Source: Sodalis-like endosymbiont of Proechinophthirus fluctus (GTDB lineage: Bacteria; Pseudomonadota; Gammaproteobacteria; Enterobacterales; Enterobacteriaceae). Taken from it: a stretch of DNA of 7,436 nt. A program made the position numbers and the translations under genes. This document shows, one piece after another, positions 1 through 7,210 of the stretch; position 1 is the stretch's first letter; each line of letters begins with the position of its first letter. Where the stretch lies: NCBI RefSeq assembly GCF_001602625.1, contig NZ_LECR01000015.1:2276-9711 (forward strand), given 5' to 3'. Under the pieces are notes generated by a model. That model worked only from the letters and a program-made list of their open reading frames with translations, did no database searches and was not told the origin of the DNA.

Positions 1-326
1 CCAGTCTGTCGCTTCTCGAGGACGAAATCTGGCGCCCGCGCGTGGCAGCGATCACCGCCCAGCTGAGCACCGGTCTGATGCCCTTGGCTGAGCATCCGCA
101 GGTGCGCGATGTGCGGGTGCTCGGCGCCATCGGCGTGGTGGAAACGACGCAACCGGTGAATATGGCGGTGCTTCAGCGCTGGTTCGTCGACCGCGGCGTG
201 TGGATCCGTCCCTTCGGTAAGCTTATTTATCTAATGCCATCTTATATTATTTCACCGCAGGCACTGGCGCAACTTATCGACGCTATCGCCGGCGCCCTAG
301 ACCGGTCGGCGCATTTCCTCTCCTGA
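1..326 (+). CDS. bioA: Adenosylmethionine-8-amino-7-oxononanoate aminotransferase, C-terminal part (gene starts before the window)
   Basis: This is the last 107 or so codons of BioA, the cytoplasmic PLP-dependent transaminase that makes 7,8-diaminopelargonate from KAPA with S-adenosylmethionine as amino donor, in biotin synthesis. The frame is open from the left edge (first full codon at 3) to TGA at 324-326. The stretch RDVRVLGAIGVVET, followed by VNMAVLQRWFVDRGVWIRPF and GKLIYLMPSYI, closely matches the end of E. coli BioA as I recall it. The Arg in WIRPFGK corresponds to the substrate-carboxylate Arg391 and the Tyr in LIYLMP to Tyr398. The C-terminus has normal length and no lesion is visible, but most of the gene, including the PLP lysine, lies outside, so intactness cannot be judged. 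A GTG at 42 could be taken as a start, but homology continues upstream of it. ybhB follows on the same strand, as in E. coli. Confidence 0.93.
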   Translation, partial: SLSLLEDEIWRPRVAAITAQLSTGLMPLAEHPQVRDVRVLGAIGVVETTQPVNMAVLQRWFVDRGVWIRPFGKLIYLMPSYIISPQALAQLIDAIAGALDRSAHFLS

Positions 327-371
327 TGCTCCGGCACGAGGTGCGTATGCGCGCGTGGTCACATATACACT

Positions 372-750
372 ATGCTTAACCACTGGACGTGGCCTTCCCG
401 ACCGGCGATACCGGTATTGGACGTCATTACGGCAGAGCGTGACGACTAAGGTATTCACTAGCACCGGCGTAAGGGAAGATGTCCTTAAAGGCAGCAAAAG
501 TTTTGTGATTACCATTTTTGACCCTGACGCGCTGACTGGTTCCGGCTGATGGCCAACACTCCGGCAGATGTGCGGATGCTGCTCCAGAATTCGAGCTCCA
601 AGCCAGGATCATCTGCTGCCAGGTGCTATTCAGGGACGCAAAGATTGCGGCAGCGCGGGCTGTGGCGGCGTAGCACTGGAGCAAAGCGATAATGCCATCA
701 AAGCGCGCGCCAATGTGATTATTGGCGATAACCGCCGTCCATCGCCGATT
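372..750 (+). pseudogene. ybhB: ybhB remnant (YbhB/YbcL/PEBP-family protein), frameshifted
   Basis: YbhB belongs to the phosphatidylethanolamine-binding-protein family, and its biological role is poorly defined. Homology is spread over several frames. Near 402-420 there is LPDRRYRYW. Then GSKSFVITIFDPDALTGSG ends at 546 and runs into a stop where the family has GSGWWHW. Next come MANTPADVRMLLQ (about 549-587), LPGAIQGRKDCGSAGCGG in another frame (618-671), and DNAIKARANV with LLAITAVHRRF near the end, matching the family's NVHFHSLA..SITA tail. The DPDAPTGSGW ligand-site motif has P to L and is cut by the stop. Total span is close to the normal gene of about 158 codons, so decay was by small indels and substitutions. 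It lies directly downstream of bioA on the same strand, as in E. coli, and converges on ddlA. The exact ends are approximate, and ATG at 372 is only a likely original start. Confidence 0.82.
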
Positions 751-801
751 TTATCCGCCAGCACCTGCTGGTCTAGCGCTCGCGCAGGCAGCGAACGTAG
801 C

Positions 802-1905
802 TCAGCGTTCGGTTTGGTTGAGGCTCGCCGCACGCGCCAGCGCCAGCGTGATAAGGCGGTCCACCAACGCGGGATAATCCAAACCGCTAGCTTCCCACAG
901 CTTGGGGTACATACTGATGGATGTAAAGCCTGGTAAGGTATTTACCTCATTGAGCAGGATCTCGCCTTGCTCGGTCAAAAAGAAATCCACCCGTGCCATC
1001 ACACTGCAACCCAGCACCAGATACGCCTGACGAGCCGTCTGCCGAATGGCGTCGGCGACGGGCGCCTCCAGCGTCGCCGGAATAAACAGTCCCGCCTGGG
1101 CGCCCTTCAAATATTTGGTGTCATACGCGTAAAATTCGTCATTGATGAGGATCTCGCCGCAGACGCTCACCTCCGGAGAATCGTTGCCTAGTACGGCGGT
1201 TTCTATTTCCCGTCCGGTTATCGCCTGCTCAACTAGAACTTTGGCATCGTAACGAAAAGCCAGTGCCAATGCCGCGTTGAAGGTGGCCCGGTCAGTCACT
1301 TTGCTAACCCCCACCGAAGATCCATGGCTAGTAGGTTTAATGAACAGCGGCAGGCCCAATTGGCTGACGATAGCGTTGAAATCCGGCGTCGCGTCGCCCG
1401 TGCGCAGCAGCGTCATCGAAGGCGTAACTGGTACCCCGGCGTCGCGCAGTACGCGCTTGGTCATGTCCTTGTCCATGCAAACTGCTGATCCCAGTACATC
1501 CGGCCCAGCACAGGGAATATTGAGAACCCTGAGCAGTCCTTGAACTGATCCGTCCTCACCGCTGGCGCCATGCAACACCGAGAAAGCGACATCAATCGAT
1601 GGCAACGGCTGGCCGTTGGCGGCGTCAATAAACTGCGCCCGCTGCTGACCAGGCACGACGGCCAGATAACGCCGTGCTGGCGCCAGACATATGGAGGCAG
1701 GATCATCATGATTGAGCAGATAGTTTTGCTCGTTGCACAACATCCAGCGCCCGTGTTTATCCACCCCGATGAGGGTCAAATCGTATCGTTGCCGGTCAAT
1801 AGCATGAATGACATTCATCGATGAGCGCAACGATACTTCATGCTCGGCGGACTGGCCGCCGAACAGCACCGCGACCCGTAGTTTGCCTCTTCCCCATTGT
1901 TCCAT
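802..1905 (-). CDS. ddlA: D-alanine--D-alanine ligase A (intact)
   Basis: This ATP-grasp enzyme joins two D-alanines in the cytoplasm to make the dipeptide terminus of peptidoglycan precursors. The frame gives 367 residues against 364 in E. coli DdlA. Catalytic and binding positions are all present: AEHEVSL with Glu21, the ATP-lysine in FIKP (Lys190), the HGSSVGVSK loop (190s), DTKY (Lys264, Tyr265), ARVDFF (Arg305, Asp307) and [14 protein letters not shown] (Glu320, Asn322, Ser331). ATG at 1905 starts [11 protein letters not shown], which aligns with the MEKLRV start of E. coli DdlA. The frame stays open upstream to 2139, but that part is A+T-rich non-homologous leader. The Shine-Dalgarno match is weak (TGAGAA region). 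It is divergent from modE and convergent with the ybhB remnant. E. coli ddlA is not in this neighbourhood, so the gene has been relocated. DdlA is preferred over DdlB by length and by the [12 protein letters not shown] region. Confidence 0.95.
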   Translation of the reverse strand: MEQWGRGKLRVAVLFGGQSAEHEVSLRSSMNVIHAIDRQRYDLTLIGVDKHGRWMLCNEQNYLLNHDDPASICLAPARRYLAVVPGQQRAQFIDAANGQPLPSIDVAFSVLHGASGEDGSVQGLLRVLNIPCAGPDVLGSAVCMDKDMTKRVLRDAGVPVTPSMTLLRTGDATPDFNAIVSQLGLPLFIKPTSHGSSVGVSKVTDRATFNAALALAFRYDAKVLVEQAITGREIETAVLGNDSPEVSVCGEILINDEFYAYDTKYLKGAQAGLFIPATLEAPVADAIRQTARQAYLVLGCSVMARVDFFLTEQGEILLNEVNTLPGFTSISMYPKLWEASGLDYPALVDRLITLALARAASLNQTER

Positions 1906-1946
1906 TACATTCTCATTGATTACCAAAATACTTATTAAAAGCCTAT

Positions 1947-2013
1947 AGAGTATGCGCCGAGGCTTGGTGTGTAAAGTCCAAGCGATAGAGCATGCAATAA
2001 TACATTGATTATA
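1947..2013 (-). promoter_or_regulatory. Candidate ddlA promoters
   Basis: Two minus-strand candidates precede ddlA. The nearer one has TTTACA (1970-1975), a 17-base spacer and TACTCT (1947-1952). It has a good -35 but a poor -10, and would give a leader of roughly 35 bases. The farther one is a perfect TATAAT (2008-2013) in A+T-rich sequence without a convincing -35 at 16-18 bases, and would give a leader near 100 bases. Neither is decisive. Confidence 0.3.
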
Positions 2014-2166
2014 AATGATAAAATTGTAAGAGATAGGAGGATCTAGCATATAGGTCGTGCTTATGGGCATATGGCGTGACAACAAGGTCCAAGAGGAGAA
2101 CACAGCCCGGTGTTGGCCGCTACTTGACGGAACGCTCAACGGCAGTAGCGCACTTTACTACGCGAA

Positions 2167-2206
2167 GTCCTCAGCCCAGGAGGAGTCCTCCTCCTGGGCT
2201 GAGGAC
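2167..2206. repeat. Perfect 19-bp inverted repeat (40-base palindrome with 2-base centre)
   Basis: The left arm 2167-2185 reads GTCCTCAGCCCAGGAGGAG. The right arm 2188-2206 is its exact reverse complement, and only TC separates them. As RNA or cruciform this would be a very stable G+C-rich hairpin with a loop opened to a few bases. Neither side has a run of T, so it does not look like a normal intrinsic terminator. It lies between divergent ddlA and the modE remnant. Its perfection contrasts with the mutated sequence around it, which suggests recent origin, ongoing selection or repeated occurrence in the genome. Its G+C-rich core is reminiscent in style of enterobacterial palindromic repeats such as ERIC, but I cannot match it to that consensus. 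Confidence 0.85.
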
Positions 2207-2217
2207 GGCGACATATT

Positions 2218-2358
2218 TCAAGCATTGTTGCCTTGTAGCTTATACAGTTGGCGAATAGTTTTTTCATTATTATTATACCAGTTTCTGTCTGCGGCAATTG
2301 GGTCTTTTGTGTTATCGCCACCGGCGTTATTTGCCGCTGGCTGTCGGATAAGCGTCAC
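2218..2358 (-). CDS. Doubtful 46-codon frame ending just before the palindrome
   Basis: A GTG at 2356-2358 opens a 46-residue frame to TGA at 2218-2220, with AAGGA close upstream (spacing only about 2). An ATG at 2386-2388 in the same frame would give 56 residues but would overlap the modE start. The product is hydrophilic and Asn-rich (for example NAGGDNTKDPIAADRN, then EKTIRQLYKLQGNNA) with no membrane segment or signal peptide. In E. coli the gene divergent from modE is acrZ, a small membrane protein; this frame does not resemble it. It may be the end of a lost gene or chance. I do not recognise it. Confidence 0.15.
   Translation of the reverse strand: MTLIRQPAANNAGGDNTKDPIAADRNWYNNNEKTIRQLYKLQGNNA
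2272..2280 (-). promoter_or_regulatory. Extended -10 like motif TGGTATAAT (minus strand)
   Basis: On the minus strand positions 2280-2272 read TGGTATAAT, a perfect -10 with the TGn extension. No clear -35 lies at normal spacing. It would transcribe through the palindrome towards ddlA. In E. coli this is where the acrZ/modABC promoter region divergent from modE would be, so it may be a relic of that. Confidence 0.25.
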
Positions 2359-2386
2359 TTTCCTTTTTGATCTACAAGGGTTGCAC

Positions 2387-2787
2387 ATGCAGGCAGAAAT
2401 TCTGTTGACCCTAAAACTTCGTCAGCAACTGTTTTCTCTGACCCGTGCCGCATTGCGTTACTCAAATAGATCCGTACCACCTGTTCCATCATCTAGGGCG
2501 CGAAACTGGCGGGCATCAGCTACAAAAAGTGCCTGCGATTCTATCAATGCTATACGCACTGGCGGAACAGGCGATGGTAGCGCGCGACCAGCGACAAATG
2601 GCGGCACGACCTTGCTGGGCTAAAAATTCAGCAAAAGTCCATGTCCTTGCAGGATGATAACTTGCCATTAGCCAACCTGTTGGCAGCGATTTCTTGTTTT
2701 TCGCTACAAGCCAGCGCGTGCAATCAATTTTTGACACCATTAATCAATCGTCACCTCCAGCCGTTGCAGCAAGTGACAGTCGCGCTA
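2387..2787 (+). pseudogene. modE: modE remnant (molybdate-responsive transcription regulator), frameshifted and 3'-deleted
   Basis: ModE binds molybdate and represses the modABC transporter operon. It has an N-terminal winged helix and two C-terminal Mop-type domains. The start is intact: AAGGG at 2376-2380, six bases, then ATG at 2387 encoding MQAEILLTLKLRQQLF, nearly the E. coli sequence. A frameshift near 2445 moves homology to DPCRIALLK, followed by a TAG. The recognition-helix segment GAKLAGISYK is preceded by a second TAG (2494-2496) where E. coli has Gln in ISQGAK. Further shifts and a small deletion lead to DDNLPLANLLAAISCFSLQA (from about 2650), matching E. coli ALPLNSLLAAISRFSLQTSA. 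After roughly VTVALA the sequence turns into modF, so the second Mop domain (about the last 95 residues) is gone. The modABC genes normally divergent from modE are absent here. Confidence 0.9.
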
Positions 2788-4120
2788 GCCAGAGAACTCG
2801 CCCTCTTAGCCAGTGAACGGCGCACCGACTATCGACAGCCCATCCTTCTCTGGAACAAGTGAAGCAGATGGTGGAGAGGATTGGCGGCGGGCCAATACCG
2901 ATCTGCTGAGTCCTGGCAAGAATGACATACCAGCAGCACCGCGGCGGAAATTATTCAGCACCACCACCACGACGACGATGCGCGATGCACAGCAATATAT
3001 AGGCGGATCAATTCAGAATCTCGCTATTTGCTGACTCGCCGGTTCAAATACCTTTCCACCGGCGAGTCCCATAAGGTGCTGCTGTGCCAGACATTGATGG
3101 CGCATCCGGATTTGCTGATCCTCGATGAATCGTTTAACGGTCTGGATGTTGCCTCATGTAAGCAATTAAGCCATCGCTTAGCCGGTCTGGCAGACAGCGC
3201 ATGTACTCTGATACTGATCCTTAACCAGTTTGAGGATATTCTGGACTATATCGACCGGGTGGTATCCTGGTAGATTATGCGCTGAACCTGTAACTTCTCG
3301 CGTCAAAGCCTCCTAACGGAAGCGCTGGTGGCGCAGTTTGCCCCATCTAGAATCCCTGCAAGATCTGGAGTTCCCCCGAAGCTGACTCGCCGTAACAACT
3401 GACCGCACTGCCTGCCTGCGGACCAGCCGTTTATTATTATGTGAGACGGCGTAGTATCTTACCAGGATTAGTCGATTTTACATAATCTGGAAGGATAGGT
3501 GGTTCCGGTTCAGCACTGGCAAATCGTCGGCCCGAACAGACCGGTAAATCCATGCTGGTCAGCCTGGTGACAGGTGCGATCATCGGTAGGTTCAGTAACG
3601 ATCTCACGTTGTTCTGGCGCCGGCGCGGCAGCGGTGAAACAATTTAGGGTATCAAACGCCATGGCTATGTCAGTAAGCAGTCTTCATTCGGATTATCGCA
3701 TTAGCGTCAGCGCGTAGTGTGTCATCTTGTCCGGCTTTTTTGATTCCATCAGCGTTTATCAGTCGCCTTCGGAGTAGCAGCAGTTGAGACGCGGCAGTGA
3801 CTACGTTTACTCGAGCTGGAGAACCAGGCTGGTGCGGTGTTTCACGGTCTCTCCTGGGGTCAGCAGCGTCTGACCTTGATTGCGCGCGCTGGTTAAACGT
3901 CCGGTGCCGCTCATTTTCGACGAGACGCTGCAGGGTTTGGATCTGCTTAACCGCCGGCTTGTACGCCGCTGGATAGAGGTGCTGATTGGCCAGGGCACCC
4001 CCGCAATTGTTATTCGTTTCCCATCATGCTGATGATGCGCCGGAATGTATTACCTAACAGTTAATCTTCGTACCTGACAGAGAACGCTATCAATATCAGA
4101 TAGAAACGCTCAACACATGA
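2788..4120 (+). pseudogene. modF: modF remnant (two-domain ABC-type ATPase of the mod locus), 5'-deleted and frameshifted
   Basis: ModF is a cytoplasmic protein with two ABC ATPase domains, encoded next to modE; its exact role is unclear. Homology starts abruptly inside the first domain at ALARELALL (E. coli SALARALAGELPLL), so the first 45 or so residues, including Walker A, are deleted. The frame then shifts through LEQVKQMVERI and RANTDLLSPG to a long readable piece (about 2945-3273) with LLTRRFKYLSTGESHKVLL and the Walker B segment LLILDESFNGLD (P to S). Domain 2 is scattered over frames: HWQIVGPN (about 3512-3537), TGKSMLVSLVTG, SNDLTLFWRRRGSGETI followed by TAG (3645), GLSWGQQRLTLIAR (from 3847) and PLIFDETLQGLD. 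The end LIFVPDRERYQYQIETLNT plus TGA at 4118-4120 fits the native C-terminus. At least six frame changes or stops make it a clear pseudogene. Confidence 0.92.
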
Positions 4121-4264
4121 AGTGGTCATTCCCAGAACGGCGTAAAGAAAACTCATCAGTGGCCGCGACCGATCCCTTCACCAGCATCACCTCGGCCGTG
4201 ATAAGCCCCTTACCCTAGTTATCAAGCGCGTTAAGGGCATCAACCAGACTAAGGGAATTAAACT
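4121..4264. other. modF-galE intergenic region
   Basis: These 144 bases separate the modF end from the lost galE start. I see no coding homology and no recognisable gal operator or CRP site of the E. coli type. AAGGGA at 4251-4256 sits eight bases before the presumed former galE start and is probably its surviving ribosome binding site. Confidence 0.4.
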
Positions 4265-4875
4265 ATTTCAGTCCTAGTTACAGATGGGAGCGGTTACATC
4301 GGCAGTCACACCTGTTTGTAGCTTATCACTGCCGGTATAATGCCCGTGATTTTCTACAACGTATGAACAACAGAAAAAGTTCCGTCATGGCGATGCTAGC
4401 TAGGCCGATTGAGCAGCTACATGCCAGCGTTTTATAAAGGCGACATACGCGACAAGCAGCTATTAGCGAAGATTTTCGCCGAATACAGTATTGGGGCGGT
4501 GATTCACTTCGCCTGTCTGAAGAAGGTAGTCGAATCGATCAATTAACTCATCGACTATTATAATAACAACGTCTATTACACTCTTTCACTGGCAGAAGCC
4601 ATACGGGAGGCAGGCGTAGTCAACTTGATATTTAGCTCCTCATCCACGGTTTATAGAGTTCAACCCGTAACCGCCTACAAAGAAAGCTTGCCCGCCTAGC
4701 GTCCCGACTAGCACCTCCCCCATACGGCTGCAGCAAATTATAGTGGGGTTGTGCTGGAAAGCGAATTTTTTCCCGACAGCCCGAATCATCCAGAATGACC
4801 ACAGCCCGCATGCTGGATAAAGCCGACGGAAGCCTACGATTCGTAAACCTGTTATCAGTTCCTGGCGCTGTAATC
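4265..4875 (+). pseudogene. galE: galE remnant (UDP-glucose 4-epimerase), start lost, frameshifted, 3' half deleted
   Basis: GalE interconverts UDP-glucose and UDP-galactose (NAD-dependent, SDR fold), for galactose use and for LPS sugars. From 4271 the frame reads VLVTDGSGYIGSHTC, the NAD-binding GxxGxxG region of the family with the first Gly changed to Asp. The codon where Met is expected, 4265-4267, is ATT. A badly damaged stretch follows. From about 4438 come [20 protein letters not shown] and [16 protein letters not shown] ending in TAA (4543-4545), then YYNNNVYYTLSLAEAIREAG and NLIFSSSSTVYR. The catalytic YxxxK appears as PYGCSK (4720-4737), followed by TAG. Weak similarity ([21 protein letters not shown] for LRYFNPVGA) ends near 4875, roughly residue 190 of about 338. 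The rest of galE and all of galT, galK and galM are missing before gpmA. Confidence 0.9.
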
Positions 4876-4919
4876 GGTTGGCTTATGAGATTTATTTCTG
4901 CCGCCGACCCCTCTGGCGG

Positions 4920-4949
4920 TTGCCGCCTGATATAAACGGGACATATAAT
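4920..4949 (+). promoter_or_regulatory. Probable gpmA promoter
   Basis: TTGCCG (4920-4925), an 18-base spacer and a perfect TATAAT (4944-4949) lie 46 bases before the gpmA start. The position, directly after the galE deletion end, fits a gene that keeps its own promoter although the upstream operon has collapsed. The -35 matches 4 of 6 consensus bases. Confidence 0.5.
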
Positions 4950-4994
4950 GCGTGGAATTATCATGAAAATCTTAGGATATTGAGGAGTCGCATA

Positions 4995-5747
4995 ATGGCC
5001 TTAACTAAACTGGTTCTGATACGTCACGGCGAAAGCCAGTGGAACAATGAAAACCGCTTCACCGGTTGGACCGATGTTGACCTGTCTGACAAAGGCCGTA
5101 CCGAAGCGAAGCAAGCGGGCCAGGTACTGAAGGCAGAAGGCTATGTGTTCGATTTTGCCTATACCTCTGTACTGAAACGTGCCATTCACACTCTATGGGG
5201 AGTCCTGGATGAACTAGATCAGGCCTGGCTGCCGGTGGAAAAATCCTGGCGCCTGAACGAGCGCCACTACGGTGCGCTGCAGGGACTTAACAAAGCCGAA
5301 ACCGCAGAGAAATACAGCGATGAACAGGTTAAGCAGTGGCGTCGCGGTTTCGCGATCACTCCGCCAGAACTGACCCGTGATGACGAGCGCTTCCCAGGGC
5401 ACGATGCACGCTATGCCAACTTGACCGCCGCCGAATTGCCCACTACCGAAAGCCTGGCGTTAACCATCGATCGTGTGATTCCTTATTGGAACGAAACGAT
5501 TCTACCTCGCATAAAGAGCGGTGAACGGATTATTATCGCCACCCACGGCAACTCTATTCGTGCCATGGTAAAATTCCTAGACAATCTGAGCGAAGAAGAG
5601 ATTTTAGAATTGAATATTCCGACCGGCGTACCTCTGGTGTACGAATTCGACGACAATATGAAGCCGATTAAGCACTACTACCTCGGCAACGCTGACAAGA
5701 TTGCTACCAAATCTACTGTGGTCGCTAATCAGGGTAAAGCGAAATAA
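4995..5747 (+). CDS. gpmA: 2,3-bisphosphoglycerate-dependent phosphoglycerate mutase (intact)
   Basis: This cytoplasmic glycolytic/gluconeogenic enzyme interconverts 3- and 2-phosphoglycerate through a phosphohistidine. The product is 250 residues, the same as E. coli GpmA, and close to it throughout. Active-site residues are in their canonical places: LIRHGES with Arg10 and phosphoacceptor His11, NRFTGW (20-25), LKRAIHT with Arg62, LNERHYG with Glu89, and ATHGNS with His184. The C-terminus VANQGKAK matches E. coli. The start at 4995 is fixed by homology ([12 protein letters not shown]) and by AGGAG at 4983-4987 with seven bases spacing; the frame is open upstream to 4878 but without homology. 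In E. coli galM precedes gpmA and aroG faces it, and here only the dead galE precedes it. With its own promoter, gpmA is one of only two complete working genes visible in the window. Confidence 0.97.
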   Translation: MALTKLVLIRHGESQWNNENRFTGWTDVDLSDKGRTEAKQAGQVLKAEGYVFDFAYTSVLKRAIHTLWGVLDELDQAWLPVEKSWRLNERHYGALQGLNKAETAEKYSDEQVKQWRRGFAITPPELTRDDERFPGHDARYANLTAAELPTTESLALTIDRVIPYWNETILPRIKSGERIIIATHGNSIRAMVKFLDNLSEEEILELNIPTGVPLVYEFDDNMKPIKHYYLGNADKIATKSTVVANQGKAK

Positions 5748-5821
5748 TTAACGCGCTCGCTGGGAGGGGCAGCTGAGCCGGTGCCAGACTAATTGGGGAG
5801 ATCCGATGAGGTTTGTTGTTT

Positions 5822-6607
<786 letters not shown>

Positions 6608-6891
6608 ATAAAATCTATTTAGCTCCAACAGGCACGACGACAAGATTAAAAAAGGCGATCCGATAAATCTGTTGTAGTACAGGCTGTAAATCTACAAAGC
6701 GTTATTAAAAGCTAATAAATTTGATATTAGCTAGTTCTTTACTATGATTAATTTATGATCATCTAAATATAACAATCAGTTAATTCCAGTCAGCGCCGTC
6801 TTTCATTTTTTTCGCAGCGAGATATGCTCTGCGTCTCGACATTCTCTCTCCAACAGGTTTTTACCTACGGACTTTTACCAAAATGGGTTAA
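6608..6891. other. A+T-rich divergent intergenic region between aroG and ybgS remnants
   Basis: No coding homology is visible. It should contain the former aroG (minus) and ybgS (plus) promoters. A dyad at 6673-6696 (TGTAG...CTACA enclosing TACAG-G-CTGTA at 6678-6688) looks operator-like. It does not fit the TyrR box TGTAAA-N6-TTTACA expected for aroG. The GGAG seen on the minus strand near 6630 is a weak candidate aroG ribosome binding site. Confidence 0.35.
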
Positions 6892-7037
6892 GAGGAAAAC
6901 TATGCAGACGAACATCAGCAAATTTGTAAAGACACATATGTATAGAGGGTGGTTGCCAGAACGTTAATAAGAAAGCAGAAACCAGTGCCACCGGCAACCG
7001 GATATCCGCCGGACAGTACCAAAGTACAACGCAGTAA
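6892..7037 (+). pseudogene. ybgS: ybgS remnant (3' end only, frameshifted)
   Basis: E. coli YbgS is a small Asn/Asp-rich exported protein of unknown role, ending approximately EHKNTMCKDGRC, then PDINKK and finally TDGTTQ. Here the frame containing 6901-6903 reads EENYADEHQQICKD. After an indel of about a dozen bases the sequence continues as GGCQNVNKKAETSATGNRIS and ends in STTQ plus TAA at 7035-7037. The shared order DEH, CKD, GxC, NKK and TTQ-stop is convincing for such a short piece. The signal peptide and the Asn/Gly-rich first two thirds are missing. Position and orientation, divergent from aroG, match E. coli. The ATG at 6902 with a good Shine-Dalgarno-like AGAGG opens a 21-codon frame, but that frame is not the homologous one. 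Confidence 0.65.
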
Positions 7038-7085
7038 GCCTCGACGGGAATGTCATATAGCTTATCTGCCCGCTCCCTAGGTAAG

Positions 7086-7121
7086 GCAGATAAAATCAGG
7101 CTCCGGCCTGATTTTATCTGC
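7086..7121. terminator. Bidirectional terminator-like hairpin
   Basis: Arms 7086-7101 (GCAGATAAAATCAGGC) and 7106-7121 are perfect reverse complements around TCCG. The loop with its closing C-G pair is a UNCG-type tetraloop, which is exceptionally stable. The G+C core (TCAGGC/GCCTGA) is flanked by AAAA and TTTT on the two sides, so either strand gives a hairpin followed by TTTTAT. That suits the 3' ends of ybgS (plus) and pnuC (minus) converging here. Further out the U-tract is short, so efficiency is uncertain. Confidence 0.6.
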
Positions 7122-7210
7122 TGTGCGGCCCCTCGTCATTCTGAATTCAGCAAACCCTGCTGCCTGGACTGATAGATTTTGCCAATCGCTTACCGGGATT
7201 TGCTAGCCTC

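Noticed and set aside
587..598. GAATTCGAGCTC, identical to the EcoRI-SacI part of common cloning-vector polylinkers.
   Set aside because: The ybhB alignment continues on both sides with the expected length, so there is no inserted vector sequence; it is most likely coincidence.
758..771. CCAGCA-CC-TGCTGG inverted repeat past the end of ddlA as a terminator.
   Set aside because: Only six base pairs, a two-base centre and no adjacent T-run on the minus strand.
1906..2139. N-terminal extension of the ddlA frame to 445 residues.
   Set aside because: No similarity to ligases upstream of 1905, A+T-rich composition with promoter-like motifs, and the E. coli DdlA start aligns with the internal ATG.
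2057..2623. A 188-codon plus-strand frame beginning with GTG and running through the palindrome into modE.
   Set aside because: It is in frame with the first codons of modE by chance. modE has its own ribosome site and ATG at 2387, and the frame follows non-homologous sequence after the modE frameshift. The AGGAGG at 2035-2040 is too far from any start.
4632..4964. A 110-codon minus-strand frame opposite galE and the gpmA leader.
   Set aside because: It is antisense to galE homology and to the gpmA promoter, with no recognisable motifs: a shadow frame.
6902..6967. A 21-codon plus-strand frame with a good Shine-Dalgarno, upstream of two hairpins, resembling a leader peptide for attenuation.
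   Set aside because: Another frame across the same bases matches the C-terminus of YbgS (DEH, CKD, NKK, TTQ-stop), and the hairpin fits a terminator for ybgS and pnuC. No regulated gene follows.
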